From Tenacibaculum sp. 190524A05c (GTDB lineage: Bacteria > Bacteroidota > Bacteroidia > Flavobacteriales > Flavobacteriaceae), in contig NZ_OZ038523.1 in the NCBI RefSeq assembly GCF_964036595.1, positions 1,866,501 to 1,930,500 of the forward strand: a stretch of 64,000 nt of DNA, given 5' to 3'. The notes beneath the pieces were generated by a model that had not been told where the DNA came from, ran no database searches, and saw nothing but the letters and a program-made list of their open reading frames with translations. Below, piece after piece: positions 17,718 through 27,686 of this stretch (positions within the stretch are counted from its first letter, which is position 1; every line of letters starts with the position of its first letter). The position numbers and the translations under genes are program-made.

Positions 17718-19685
17718 TTATTCTTTGTAACGCTTAACTCCTTCTTTTAACCAGTTGTAATAAGTTAACTTATCAGTATACTGTTGTGGAGTATTTAAAA
17801 CTTCCATATCTGGACTTAACTGCACGTAATATGGCTGAGATGCATTCTTGAAGTTTACTGTTTGTAAAGTAGCCCACTTCTCACCGTAAGTTCTAATTTT
17901 CTTGATTTTACCACTAGGCTTTACATAATCGAACTGTTCGTCAGCTGGTAATGGATTTTCGTTATCATCTACATAAAGAGAAATTAATACGTAATCATCT
18001 TTTAATGTATTATAGATTCTACTTTCACTCCATACATTTTCCTCCATCTTTCTACAGTTAACACAAGCCCATCCAGTGAAGTCAACTAACACAGGTTTTC
18101 CAACTTCTTTAGCATAAGCCATTCCTTCGTCAAAATCTTTGAAACAGTTTAATGCTAAAGGACACTTGTTGTTTTCTTGATCGTAAATACTATAGAATTG
18201 AGGTGGTGCAAAACCACTTAATATTGTTTGAGGCCACATTGGGTTTTTAGTAACACCAGGAGCTAAATAAACTGCAAATCCTAATACTGCTAAACCTAAT
18301 ATAATTCTTAATCCTGAAATTCTCTTCACTTTTGGTCCTCCAGGGAATCTGATTACACCAAACAAGAATAACGCAGCTAAAACAGTAATGAATATCCAAA
18401 TTCCGATGAAGATTTCTCTTTTAAGGAAATCCCAGTTACCAACTAAGTCTGCGTTTGATAAGAATTTGAAAGCTAAAGCTAATTCAACAAATCCTAATAA
18501 TACAGTCACAGCCTTCATCCAGAAACCTGATTTTGGTAATGATTTCAATAAATTTGGGAATAATGCGAAGAACGCGAATGGTAATGCTAAAGCAACTCCA
18601 AATCCTCCCATACCAGCAGTTAACTGCATTGGATCACCATCAGAAGTTAACGATCCTGCTAATAAAGATCCTAAAATTGGACCAGTACATGAGAACGATA
18701 CGATTGCTAATGTAATCGCCATAAAGAAAATTCCAAAAATCCCTCCAATACCTGATGCATTATCAGCTTTACTACTCCATGAACTTGGAAGTGTAATTGT
18801 ATAGAATCCGAAGAAAGAACCAGCAAAGAATATTAAAACTATAAAGAAGAAAATGTTTAACCACATGTTCGTCGAAATAGTATTTAAAATTTCTGGATCT
18901 AAACTCTCTGCAAAATGGAAAGGTAAACTTAATAAAACGTAGATCGCAGCAATAAAGAATCCATATAATAATGAGTTCGTAATACCTCTAGATCTTTTCT
19001 CAGATTGCTTCGTAAAGAAAGATACCGTTAATGGAATTAATGGGAATACACAAGGAGTTAAAAATGCAATTAAACCTCCTAAGAATCCTAACATAAAAAT
19101 GTTAAATAAATTCCCTTTATTTTCATCTTTATCTGTACTTGCTTCAAGTAATTCTCTATTTTTTAAATCTAATTTTAATGAGTTTGTAATCTCTTCACTC
19201 TTTTTGTCAACTGTAGCCACAGTTTCAACAACTTCTCCTCCTGTTAATGAAAATGTGAAATCATCATCATAAGGTAAACAAAACTCTTTACAAACTTGAG
19301 CTTCAATATTAAGAGAAACTTGAGTTAATGAAGGATCTTCAACAGTAATACGTTGCACTAACGTTGCTTCTTCTACAAAGAATATTTCATCCATTCCCCA
19401 TATCTCACTGTATTCTGTAACAGTTTCACTCTCTTCTGCTTTTCCTACAACTGTAAATCCAGTTTCACCTTCAGAAGGTTTGATAGACATCGGTAAAGAC
19501 GCATCTTTTGGATTGTATTGAGAATACAAGTGCCAATCATCATCTATGTATACATTAAAAATTAAATCGTACTCAGTGTCTGAAATTTTCTTCACTGAAG
19601 TCTCTACTTCTACTGGATCATCTTGCGCAAATCCCGTAAAAGCAAATCCAAAAATTAATAAAAGTAAGGTAATAACTCTTTTCAT
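17718..19685 (-). CDS. dsbD: DsbD-like thiol:disulfide interchange protein
   Basis: The 655-aa protein has the full three-part DsbD order. First comes a signal peptide and a periplasmic domain with a Cys pair (VCKEFC, C132/C136). Next is a membrane domain of about eight helices with the two redox Cys (LTPCVFPL at C212 and SCTGPILGSLLAG at C333). Last is a thioredoxin domain with WACVNC (C541/C544). It carries electrons from cytoplasmic thioredoxin to periplasmic proteins. It is the last gene of a five-gene minus-strand run. Confidence 0.92.
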   Translation of the reverse strand: MKRVITLLLLIFGFAFTGFAQDDPVEVETSVKKISDTEYDLIFNVYIDDDWHLYSQYNPKDASLPMSIKPSEGETGFTVVGKAEESETVTEYSEIWGMDEIFFVEEATLVQRITVEDPSLTQVSLNIEAQVCKEFCLPYDDDFTFSLTGGEVVETVATVDKKSEEITNSLKLDLKNRELLEASTDKDENKGNLFNIFMLGFLGGLIAFLTPCVFPLIPLTVSFFTKQSEKRSRGITNSLLYGFFIAAIYVLLSLPFHFAESLDPEILNTISTNMWLNIFFFIVLIFFAGSFFGFYTITLPSSWSSKADNASGIGGIFGIFFMAITLAIVSFSCTGPILGSLLAGSLTSDGDPMQLTAGMGGFGVALALPFAFFALFPNLLKSLPKSGFWMKAVTVLLGFVELALAFKFLSNADLVGNWDFLKREIFIGIWIFITVLAALFLFGVIRFPGGPKVKRISGLRIILGLAVLGFAVYLAPGVTKNPMWPQTILSGFAPPQFYSIYDQENNKCPLALNCFKDFDEGMAYAKEVGKPVLVDFTGWACVNCRKMEENVWSESRIYNTLKDDYVLISLYVDDNENPLPADEQFDYVKPSGKIKKIRTYGEKWATLQTVNFKNASQPYYVQLSPDMEVLNTPQQYTDKLTYYNWLKEGVKRYKE

Positions 19686-19709
19686 TGTTTGTATTGTATT
19701 GGGGTTATT

Positions 19710-21020
19710 TTATATACTAATTTGTAAAACATCTGTGGTAGAGGAATCAATAGAATATCTTCTATCTTGTCTCATCCCAACTATCCATATAATCTCATTA
19801 TCGGCATTACACAGTAACCATGTTTGGTCTTTTTTGAATCTTGAAAGTTTTTCGTCCTTAAAAAACTTGCTGACCTTTTTTTTGCCAGTCATGCCAATTG
19901 GATAGAAGAAATCTCCCTCCTCCCATTTTCTTAAAATTATGGGGAAAGTTACTAAATTTTTGTTAACTAAAACATAATTTTTAGTGACCGTCTCTTTTTT
20001 ATCTGTATTTTTAAAAGCTAATTTAATAGGTTCCTCTATTTCCTCTATACCTTTTTCAATATAAAACTTGTGATTATCTACTGATAATTGCTCTCTTTCT
20101 TTTAAAAGCAAAAAGCCTCTATCCTTAAGTAACACATGACTTTTAGAGTAAATAGTCTTACCTGTTTGCCCTTCTAGCAAATCGGAAATATTACTCCACT
20201 CAGTGAAATTATAATTCTTTAGCACTTCATATAAATATGCTTTCCTATTGGTCAATTTTAACATTTTTTCGATGTTAATTTTTATAACATCACCATCTTT
20301 CGATTGAATTTCTACTAAAACTTCACTCACTTTTTCGTCAACTATTGCTCTACTTTCAGATAAGTGATCAATCGTCTTAGAAAAACTACTAAGAACATTA
20401 GGGTTTAGTTCCTTTAAAGTTGGAATTATGTTATGTCTTATTTTATTTCTAACATACTTCGTTTCTGAGTTAGATTGATCCTCTCTCCAATTGATATGGT
20501 TTAACTCAGCGTAGGAGATAATTTGCTCTTTAGAAAAAGGTAATAATGGACGAATTATATTACCATTCTGTTTAGGAATTCCTGTTAATCCGTCTAATCC
20601 TGTTCCTCTGGACAAATTGATTAAAAATGTTTCTAAATTATCGTCTGCATGATGTGCAGTTGCAATGTAGTCGGCATTAATTGAATCAGCTAATTCAGTA
20701 AACCAAGCATAACGTAATTCTCTTGCAGCGATTTGAATTGAAGTCTTATGTTCTTCAGAATAACTCGCTGTATCAAACTTTTTAATATGACATTTGAAAT
20801 TCAATTGCTTACCTAAATCTTCAACCAACTTCGAATCAAGTTCGCTTTCCAATCCTCTTAACTGAAAATTACAATGCGCCAATTCGATATCAAACTCTAA
20901 TTGATTTAACAAATGTACCAGAACAACACTATCTACACCTCCTGATGTAGCTACTATAATCTTCTTGTTTTCTAAATTAGGGAAATTAGAAAAAATGTGT
21001 TGTTTAAAGTCTTTTAACAT
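19710..21020 (-). CDS. tilS: tRNA(Ile)-lysidine synthase
   Basis: The 436-aa protein has the ATP-pyrophosphatase P-loop SGGVDS (residues 26-31), the family segments AHCNFQLRG and ATAHHADDNLET, and a C-terminal TilS domain ending in FKKDQTWLL...IIWIVGMRQDRR. It converts C34 of the tRNA-Ile CAU anticodon to lysidine, an essential step. It lies four bases from the lipase-like gene upstream in the same run. Confidence 0.94.
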   Translation of the reverse strand: MLKDFKQHIFSNFPNLENKKIIVATSGGVDSVVLVHLLNQLEFDIELAHCNFQLRGLESELDSKLVEDLGKQLNFKCHIKKFDTASYSEEHKTSIQIAARELRYAWFTELADSINADYIATAHHADDNLETFLINLSRGTGLDGLTGIPKQNGNIIRPLLPFSKEQIISYAELNHINWREDQSNSETKYVRNKIRHNIIPTLKELNPNVLSSFSKTIDHLSESRAIVDEKVSEVLVEIQSKDGDVIKINIEKMLKLTNRKAYLYEVLKNYNFTEWSNISDLLEGQTGKTIYSKSHVLLKDRGFLLLKEREQLSVDNHKFYIEKGIEEIEEPIKLAFKNTDKKETVTKNYVLVNKNLVTFPIILRKWEEGDFFYPIGMTGKKKVSKFFKDEKLSRFKKDQTWLLCNADNEIIWIVGMRQDRRYSIDSSTTDVLQISI

Positions 21021-21024
21021 TGGT

Positions 21025-21849
21025 TTAGCTATGCCTATTTAACCAGGAAATAATATCACTTACAGCTTCTTCCTTGCAAAAATCGTTGTGCAGTTCGTGA
21101 TATCCTCCTTCGTATAATTTTAGGGTTACAAATTCTGAATTATTAGCCGCAAAATCTTTTGATCCCTCACAACTAATTAATTTATCATCTGTACCGTGTA
21201 AAAGTAAAATAGGTTTTTCTAATTGCTTGGCTTTTTCGATGGCCCACGCTCCTCTTTCGATGAATGACAATGAGAAGTTCGGACTAACCTTACCATGAAT
21301 CAATGGATCTTCATCGTATTTTTTAACTTCATTTTTATCTCTAGATATTGAAGATGAGTCTATTTCGTTATCTAAAGTAACGGAAGGAGCAATTTTCTGA
21401 ATGATTTTTCCAAAAAACATTTTCCATCCTGGTGGCTGAAAAGCAAGTTTTAAAAAAGCACTTGTAGCGATAACGCCTTTCATACTATTATCTCTAGATA
21501 ACATGTAATTCAACACAGCATTTCCTCCCATTGAATGACCGTATAAAAAAGTTGTTACGTCTCCAAAAAGTTCTTTAGTCTTAACTATAAATTGATCAAT
21601 ACTATCTAAAACAACTTCATATCCCGGATTGTGTCCTCTTTTTCCAGAAGTTTTACCGTGACCAAAATGATCAAATGCAGCAACACCATATCCATTGTCA
21701 ACCAGTTTATTTGCTACTTCTGCAAATCTACCTGAATGCTCTCCCAATCCATGTAAAATAATAACTACCGCTTTAACCTGTTCTGGTTTCCAATACTGTC
21801 CAAAAAAATCGGTATTATGAAAATTGAAATTTAATGTTTGATGCGTCAT
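21025..21849 (-). CDS. Alpha/beta hydrolase, monoacylglycerol-lipase type
   Basis: This 274-aa protein has the oxyanion region HGLGEHSGR, the nucleophile elbow GHSMGG (S106), the acid in HGTDDKLI, and the His in GGYHELHND. These fit the serine aminopeptidase S33/monoglyceride-lipase group. It lacks a signal peptide, so it is cytoplasmic or membrane-associated. It probably hydrolyses lysolipids or monoacylglycerol. It sits between pabB and tilS in one transcript. Confidence 0.85.
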   Translation of the reverse strand: MTHQTLNFNFHNTDFFGQYWKPEQVKAVVIILHGLGEHSGRFAEVANKLVDNGYGVAAFDHFGHGKTSGKRGHNPGYEVVLDSIDQFIVKTKELFGDVTTFLYGHSMGGNAVLNYMLSRDNSMKGVIATSAFLKLAFQPPGWKMFFGKIIQKIAPSVTLDNEIDSSSISRDKNEVKKYDEDPLIHGKVSPNFSLSFIERGAWAIEKAKQLEKPILLLHGTDDKLISCEGSKDFAANNSEFVTLKLYEGGYHELHNDFCKEEAVSDIISWLNRHS

Positions 21850-21861
21850 TGCTTATTTATT

Positions 21862-23166
21862 TTAAGAATTAGTTAGTACATATTTCATGGCTTTTGCTTT
21901 CAAAAGACATTCTTCGTATTCCTTTTCAGGCGTCGATTTTGCAGTAATTGCTCCTCCTACAGAATATGAAATATACTTTTTTTCTTGATTATACAAAATA
22001 CTTCTGATGACAACATTAAAATCAAAATCTCCATTTGGAGTAAAATATCCAACAGTACCAGAATACAATCCTCTTTTCGTTTCTTCTAATTCCTCAATAA
22101 TTTTCATTGCTGAAATTTTCGGCGCTCCAGTCATACTTCCCATTGGAAAAGTATCGCGAATAACATCTACAGGATGAATATCATCTTCTATTTCAGAAAC
22201 TACTGTTGAAATCAATTGATGTACTTGTTTAAACGCATAAACTTTACACAATTCTTCCACTTTTACTGATCCCTTTTTTGCTGTTCTTGATAAATCATTC
22301 CTTACCAAGTCGACGATCATAATATTCTCTGAACGTTCTTTCTCATCACGAGCTAAATCAAACGCATTTTTTTCATCTTCTACAGGATCAACAAATCTTT
22401 TTGCAGTTCCTTTTATCGGTTGAGATATAATCTTACTACCTTCTTTTCTAATATACCTTTCTGGTGTAGCCGATAATAAATACAACTCATCATTTTTAAA
22501 ATATGTTGCAAATGGAGGTTGAGAGATTTTGTTTAAATGGTTATATGTTTCTAAAGGATTTATTTGAGCGTTTTCTACAAAAAACTCTTGACAGAAATTA
22601 GCTTCGTATATATCTCCTCTCTTTATATGATCGATTACTTTAGAAACCTTTTTATGATATTCATCTTTATGGATTCTTAATTTCACTTTTAAGGCCTCTT
22701 CTTGACGAACAATTTCAGGATGACTTTCTCCATTTACAATTTGCTCGAAATCCTCGTCAATTTCATCGTCAACCATTCTTAAATAAGCAAAAGAGACTTC
22801 GTTTCCTTTTATAAAGATGATTTTTTGTGGTTGAAAGAAATACATATCTGGAAAATTCAAACCATCAAAATTGTTTGAAGTTAATTCTTCAGTATCATTC
22901 TTCAAGTCATAAGATAAATAACCAAAAAGATAATCACGTGTATACGACTGATATTCTTTTAACTGTTCAAATGCTTGATAATAATCTGTTTTTACAGAAG
23001 TAAACTCATCAACTGCTAGAATTGCATCATAGCTTGAATATTGTTGTTCATAGTTATTACTATCTAAAAACACCACAGTTTCGTATTGTTGTCCCCAAGT
23101 CAATAATTGCTTTTTGAACATGGCTACATCATCAAGAAAAAAAGTTTGTTCCGTACGTAAAGACAT
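21862..23166 (-). CDS. pabB: Aminodeoxychorismate synthase component I
   Basis: The 434-aa protein is a chorismate-binding enzyme. The segment PIKGT (residues 250-254) has the Lys typical of PabB where anthranilate synthases have PIAGT. The C-terminal motifs PMGSMTGAPKISAM and YSGTVGYF are intact. It makes aminodeoxychorismate for folate, using ammonia from a glutaminase partner not seen here. It is between yifB and the lipase-like gene. Confidence 0.9.
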   Translation of the reverse strand: MSLRTEQTFFLDDVAMFKKQLLTWGQQYETVVFLDSNNYEQQYSSYDAILAVDEFTSVKTDYYQAFEQLKEYQSYTRDYLFGYLSYDLKNDTEELTSNNFDGLNFPDMYFFQPQKIIFIKGNEVSFAYLRMVDDEIDEDFEQIVNGESHPEIVRQEEALKVKLRIHKDEYHKKVSKVIDHIKRGDIYEANFCQEFFVENAQINPLETYNHLNKISQPPFATYFKNDELYLLSATPERYIRKEGSKIISQPIKGTAKRFVDPVEDEKNAFDLARDEKERSENIMIVDLVRNDLSRTAKKGSVKVEELCKVYAFKQVHQLISTVVSEIEDDIHPVDVIRDTFPMGSMTGAPKISAMKIIEELEETKRGLYSGTVGYFTPNGDFDFNVVIRSILYNQEKKYISYSVGGAITAKSTPEKEYEECLLKAKAMKYVLTNS

Positions 23167-23208
23167 CGAGCAAAAATAAAAAATGATTAGTACATCACAT
23201 CATTTTTT

Positions 23209-24744
23209 TTAACCCAACCAACCTTCTCTATCAAGACTTCTGTATTGAATTGCTTCTGCTATATGATTACCAGTAACTTCAGTTGAATTTTCCAAATCTG
23301 CAATAGTTCTGCTTACCTTTAAAATACGGTCATAAGCTCTTGCGGATAAATTCAATTTCTCCATAGCATTTTTGAGTAAGGTCTTACTTTCATCAGAAAG
23401 CACGCAAAACTCACGAATTTGCTTTACAGACATTTGAGCGTTGTAGTGCACATTATTAAATTCTTTAAATCGTAAAGATTGAATTTTCCTAGCTTTAATC
23501 ACTCTTTTCCTAATTTCAACACTACTTTCTCCTTTTTTAACTTCCGTTAATTTCTCAAAAGGAACTGGAGTTACTTCGATGTGAATATCAATTCTATCTA
23601 ATAAAGGACCTGAAATCTTACTCATATACCTTTGCATTTCAGCCGGAGAAGAAGACATGATATTATTTTCATCATTAAAAAAACCTGACGGGCTAGGGTT
23701 CATACTTGCTACCAACATAAAACTACTAGGATAAGTGATAGTAAATTTAGCTCTAGAAATGGTAACTTCTCTATCCTCCAAAGGTTGTCTCATCACCTCA
23801 AGTACGGAACGTTTAAACTCTGGAAGTTCATCTAAAAACAGCACTCCATTATGTGCTAATGATATTTCTCCTGGTTGTGGATATTGACCTCCTCCTACTA
23901 ATGCTACATCTGAAGTTGTATGGTGAGGCGCTCTAAATGGTCGTTGACGTAGTACTCCAGAATTTTTCACCTTACCAATTACTGAATGAATTTTTGTTGT
24001 TTCTAAAGCCTCATCTAATGTCATCGGAGGTAAAATAGACGGTAATCGTTTTGCTAACATTGTTTTCCCTGCTCCTGGAGGACCAATCAAGACAATATTA
24101 TGACCACCAGCGGCAGCAATCTCCATGCATCTTTTTATAGATTCTTGTCCTTTTACATCAGAAAAATCAAATTCTAAAGATTCTTCTCCTTGGTTAAAAG
24201 CTTCTTCAGCATCAATAATTGTCGGTTCCAAATTTTCTTCCTCATTAAAATGTTGAATAACTTGTAAAATATTATCTACTCCATAAACGGTTAATCCAGA
24301 AACTATAGCTGCTTCCTTTGCATTCTCTTTAGGTAAAACTAAATACTTAAATCCTTCCTCTTTCGCCTTTATCGCTATTGGCAATGCTCCTTTTATAGGT
24401 TGTAACTTTCCATCCAAAGAAAGTTCTCCCATAATTACATATTCGGAAATATTATCCGTTTGAATTTGACCCGAGGCTCCGAGTATTCCAATAGCAATAG
24501 GCAAATCATAAGCAGCACCTTCTTTACGAATATCAGCAGGAGCCATATTTATGATAATTTTCTTTCCAGGGAGTTTATAGTTCACATTGGTAAGTGCCGC
24601 TGAAATCCGATAAGAACTTTCACGCACAGCATTATCTGGTAAACCTACCAAATGATACCCAATTCCTTTATCAATATTAACTTCAACAATAATGGTGATA
24701 GCTTCCACCCCGAAAACGGCAGAGCCATGAATTTTAACTAGCAT
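23209..24744 (-). CDS. YifB/ComM-family Mg-chelatase-like AAA+ ATPase
   Basis: The 511-aa protein has an N-terminal Lon-protease-like domain (1-170), then a Mg-chelatase-type AAA+ domain with Walker A GPPGAGKT (221-228) and Walker [11 protein letters not shown], and the conserved RAPHHT segment. ComM proteins promote branch migration during natural transformation; the exact role in this organism is unknown. It is the first gene of the five-gene run. Confidence 0.92.
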   Translation of the reverse strand: MLVKIHGSAVFGVEAITIIVEVNIDKGIGYHLVGLPDNAVRESSYRISAALTNVNYKLPGKKIIINMAPADIRKEGAAYDLPIAIGILGASGQIQTDNISEYVIMGELSLDGKLQPIKGALPIAIKAKEEGFKYLVLPKENAKEAAIVSGLTVYGVDNILQVIQHFNEEENLEPTIIDAEEAFNQGEESLEFDFSDVKGQESIKRCMEIAAAGGHNIVLIGPPGAGKTMLAKRLPSILPPMTLDEALETTKIHSVIGKVKNSGVLRQRPFRAPHHTTSDVALVGGGQYPQPGEISLAHNGVLFLDELPEFKRSVLEVMRQPLEDREVTISRAKFTITYPSSFMLVASMNPSPSGFFNDENNIMSSSPAEMQRYMSKISGPLLDRIDIHIEVTPVPFEKLTEVKKGESSVEIRKRVIKARKIQSLRFKEFNNVHYNAQMSVKQIREFCVLSDESKTLLKNAMEKLNLSARAYDRILKVSRTIADLENSTEVTGNHIAEAIQYRSLDREGWLG

Positions 24745-24879
24745 ATTTTTTTCTTTAGCAATTTGAAACGAAATAAAAACTTTTTAATGAAATACACAAT
24801 TATCAGTTAAATATTTTCGATAATCGAACTAATTCACATCATTAATTCCCGATTCGCTAGTCAATCAAAAGAAAATAAA

Positions 24880-24887
24880 TATATTTG
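24880..24887 (+). promoter_or_regulatory. Possible -7 element for the TonB receptor/kinase operon
   Basis: TATATTTG matches TAnnTTTG about 60 bp before the TTG start codon. No TTG is found at the usual -33 distance. This lies in the 203-bp spacer between yifB and the receptor gene; nothing else is seen there. Confidence 0.35.
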
Positions 24888-24947
24888 TGGTCTAGTCTCT
24901 ATACCCAACATTAACGCTAACTAATAACATTCAATTAAATTAATTAT

Positions 24948-27686
24948 TTGAAAGTGTTTTCTATTTTATATACGTTAAGGTTAAAGTTTACTCTTACTAG
25001 TTTACTTTTAGTGTTTTTGTTTAGTTTAAATAGTTACTCACAATCAAGAGCTACTATTTCTGGAACTGTTTCAGACGAATTTGGCGGTACACTACCTGGA
25101 GCAAAAGTAAGTATTGAAGGAACTACAATATTTACATCTACAAATGCAGATGGATTTTACCAATTTGATATTGAAGAAGGCGAATATGTAATAAACGTCA
25201 GTTTTATTATGTATAACAATATTTCTAAATCCGTGGAAGTGAAAGTGGGAGAAAATGCTACTCTGGACTTTGTACTTTCTGCTGGATTTTCTATTGACGA
25301 ACCTATATCATTAGGATCGAGAGCACAGCCAAAATCACTTTTAAAAACTACGGTTCCTGTAGATATTATTTTTCCTGAGGAAATTACAAATTCATCTCAT
25401 TTAGAAATCGGACAAATTCTACATTTCTTAGTACCTTCTTTTCATTCAACTCATCAAACTATTTCAGATGGAACAGACCATGTTGATCCTGCTAGTTTAA
25501 GAGGATTAGGACCTGACCAGGTGTTAGTTTTAATTAATGGAAAAAGAAGACACTCGAGTTCTTTGCTAAATGTGAATGGAACTGTTGGAAGAGGAAGTGT
25601 TGGAACGGATTTCAATGCCATTCCCAAAGCTGCTGTGGATCGAATTGAAATTTTAAGAGATGGTGCTACCTCACAGTATGGTTCTGATGCTATTGCTGGA
25701 GTAATTAATATTATTTTAAAACAACAGACTGAGTTTATAGATATTGATGGTCAATTTGGAACAAATACTGAAGGTGATGGAGAAACCAGGTACTTCGGAG
25801 CAAATTTGGGATTAGAATTGGGTAAACAAGGATTTTTAAATCTTACTGCTGAATATCGACAAAGAGAACCTACAAATAGAGCAGGTAATTATACTGGAAG
25901 CGTTTATACTTCTGATCCTACTGTTGATACACAACTTATCAATCAAAATAACTTTTTTGGTCAAACTGGATTTAGTGATCAAAGAGTTATGGAAATAGGA
26001 AATGCTGGAACGCAAAATCTTAGTTTTTTCTTTAATGGAGAATTACCGATTAACGAAAAGACTACATTCTATTTTCATGGAGGAAGGAACAACAGACAAG
26101 GAAATTCGAGAGGTTTTTATCGATTCCCTAAAGATGAGGATAGAGTTGTGTTAGAATTAAATCCGGATGGTTTTTCTCCTGAAATATTAACTGATATAAG
26201 AGATGATGCTATTTTAGCCGGAATTACTGGGATAAAAAATGGATGGAATTTAGATTTCAGCCAATCTCTTGGTATAAACACAATCGGGTTTAATGTTGAA
26301 AGTTCTAACAATGCTTCCATGGGAATTTCATCACCTAGAGGATTTAATTCTGGTGGTTTTAGATACCAGCAAAGTACTACAAATTTCGATTTAACTAAAA
26401 ACTTCGATTACTTAAAAGGATTGAATCTGGCTTTTGGAGGAGAACTTCGATTGGAGAATTATCAAATTATTGCCGGAGAGGAAGCATCTTATATAGATGG
26501 TGGAAGCACATATATTGACGGTAACGGTGTTGAACAACCTAGAATTCCTGGAGCACAAGTTTTTCCTGGTATTCGACCAGAAAATGAACTGAGTAGATTT
26601 AGAACAAATGCTGCTGCATATATTGATGTGGAATTAAATCCAAATGACAATTGGTTATTGAAAGGAGCTATGAGATATGAGTTTTATAATGATTTCTCTG
26701 GTCAAACCATTTGGAAATTAGCCTCTAGGTATAGTTTTTCAGATAATTTAAGTATTCGTTCTAGTTTCTCCACTGGTTTTAGAGCTCCTTCGTTACATCA
26801 GGTGTATTTTCAAAATGTGAGTAATCAATTTATTGATGGTGATATTAAAGAAGTAGGAACTTTTAATAGCGAAAGTGCTATTGTTAATGACGCTTTTGAA
26901 TTAGAAAGTTTAAAACCTGAATTATCAAATCATTTTAGTTTAGGTGTAAGTGGAAAAGTAAATAACACATTTACATTCTCCTTCGATTTGTATCAAATAA
27001 ATATTGAAGACAGAATTGTATTATCGGCTCGTCTTGAAGATGGATTTGAAACTATTTTACAACCGTTTAATGTAAGTGCAGCACAATTTTTAACCAATGC
27101 GATTGATTCTCGTACAAGAGGTTTAGATGCCGTAATAAATTATCGTGATAAATTAGGAGAAGGAGAAGTTTATGCTTCTTTAGCAGCGAACTTCAACAAT
27201 ACTAAAGTTGATCGTATCAATATAGAAAGTGGACAAATTGGAGGAATGGATAATTCTGCAATTTTTAATCGTGAAGAAGTTGCCAGAATTGAATCTTCAC
27301 AACCTAACTTCAAAATTAACTCATTAGTTTCATATGATTGGAATAAATTTATTTTCCAATTACGAAATACATATTTTGGAGAAGTAACATATATGCATCC
27401 GAGTGATGGCGATTCTAACAACTGGGCTTTAAATGAGTTTAATGGATTAATAGAATCGAGAGATCAAACGTTTGCCCCTAAAATACTTACTGATTTATCC
27501 TTAAGTTATAAATTCGAGAACTGGATTAGATTTAGTTTAGGCGCGAACAATATTTTCAACGTTTATCCAGATAAACATAAACACTCTGCCAACACAAGTC
27601 AAGGTAATTTCACGTACAGTAGACGTGTACAACAATTTGGTGTTCAAGGTGCAAATTACTTTTTACGATTAGATTTAAAATTATGA
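24948..27686 (+). CDS. TonB-dependent outer-membrane receptor
   Basis: The 912-aa protein has a signal segment (cleavage near NSYSQ), an N-terminal carboxypeptidase-regulatory-like domain (about residues 35-110, ISGTVSDEFGGTLPGAKV), a plug domain (about 130-250, LRGLGPDQVLVLINGKRR and RIEILRDGATSQYGSDAIAGVIN), and a beta-barrel to the end. The start is a TTG (a GTG two codons later is an alternative). There is no SusD partner. It overlaps the YfiR-type kinase gene by 4 bases, so ligand uptake and sensing may be coupled (inference). Confidence 0.9.
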   Translation: MKVFSILYTLRLKFTLTSLLLVFLFSLNSYSQSRATISGTVSDEFGGTLPGAKVSIEGTTIFTSTNADGFYQFDIEEGEYVINVSFIMYNNISKSVEVKVGENATLDFVLSAGFSIDEPISLGSRAQPKSLLKTTVPVDIIFPEEITNSSHLEIGQILHFLVPSFHSTHQTISDGTDHVDPASLRGLGPDQVLVLINGKRRHSSSLLNVNGTVGRGSVGTDFNAIPKAAVDRIEILRDGATSQYGSDAIAGVINIILKQQTEFIDIDGQFGTNTEGDGETRYFGANLGLELGKQGFLNLTAEYRQREPTNRAGNYTGSVYTSDPTVDTQLINQNNFFGQTGFSDQRVMEIGNAGTQNLSFFFNGELPINEKTTFYFHGGRNNRQGNSRGFYRFPKDEDRVVLELNPDGFSPEILTDIRDDAILAGITGIKNGWNLDFSQSLGINTIGFNVESSNNASMGISSPRGFNSGGFRYQQSTTNFDLTKNFDYLKGLNLAFGGELRLENYQIIAGEEASYIDGGSTYIDGNGVEQPRIPGAQVFPGIRPENELSRFRTNAAAYIDVELNPNDNWLLKGAMRYEFYNDFSGQTIWKLASRYSFSDNLSIRSSFSTGFRAPSLHQVYFQNVSNQFIDGDIKEVGTFNSESAIVNDAFELESLKPELSNHFSLGVSGKVNNTFTFSFDLYQINIEDRIVLSARLEDGFETILQPFNVSAAQFLTNAIDSRTRGLDAVINYRDKLGEGEVYASLAANFNNTKVDRINIESGQIGGMDNSAIFNREEVARIESSQPNFKINSLVSYDWNKFIFQLRNTYFGEVTYMHPSDGDSNNWALNEFNGLIESRDQTFAPKILTDLSLSYKFENWIRFSLGANNIFNVYPDKHKHSANTSQGNFTYSRRVQQFGVQGANYFLRLDLKL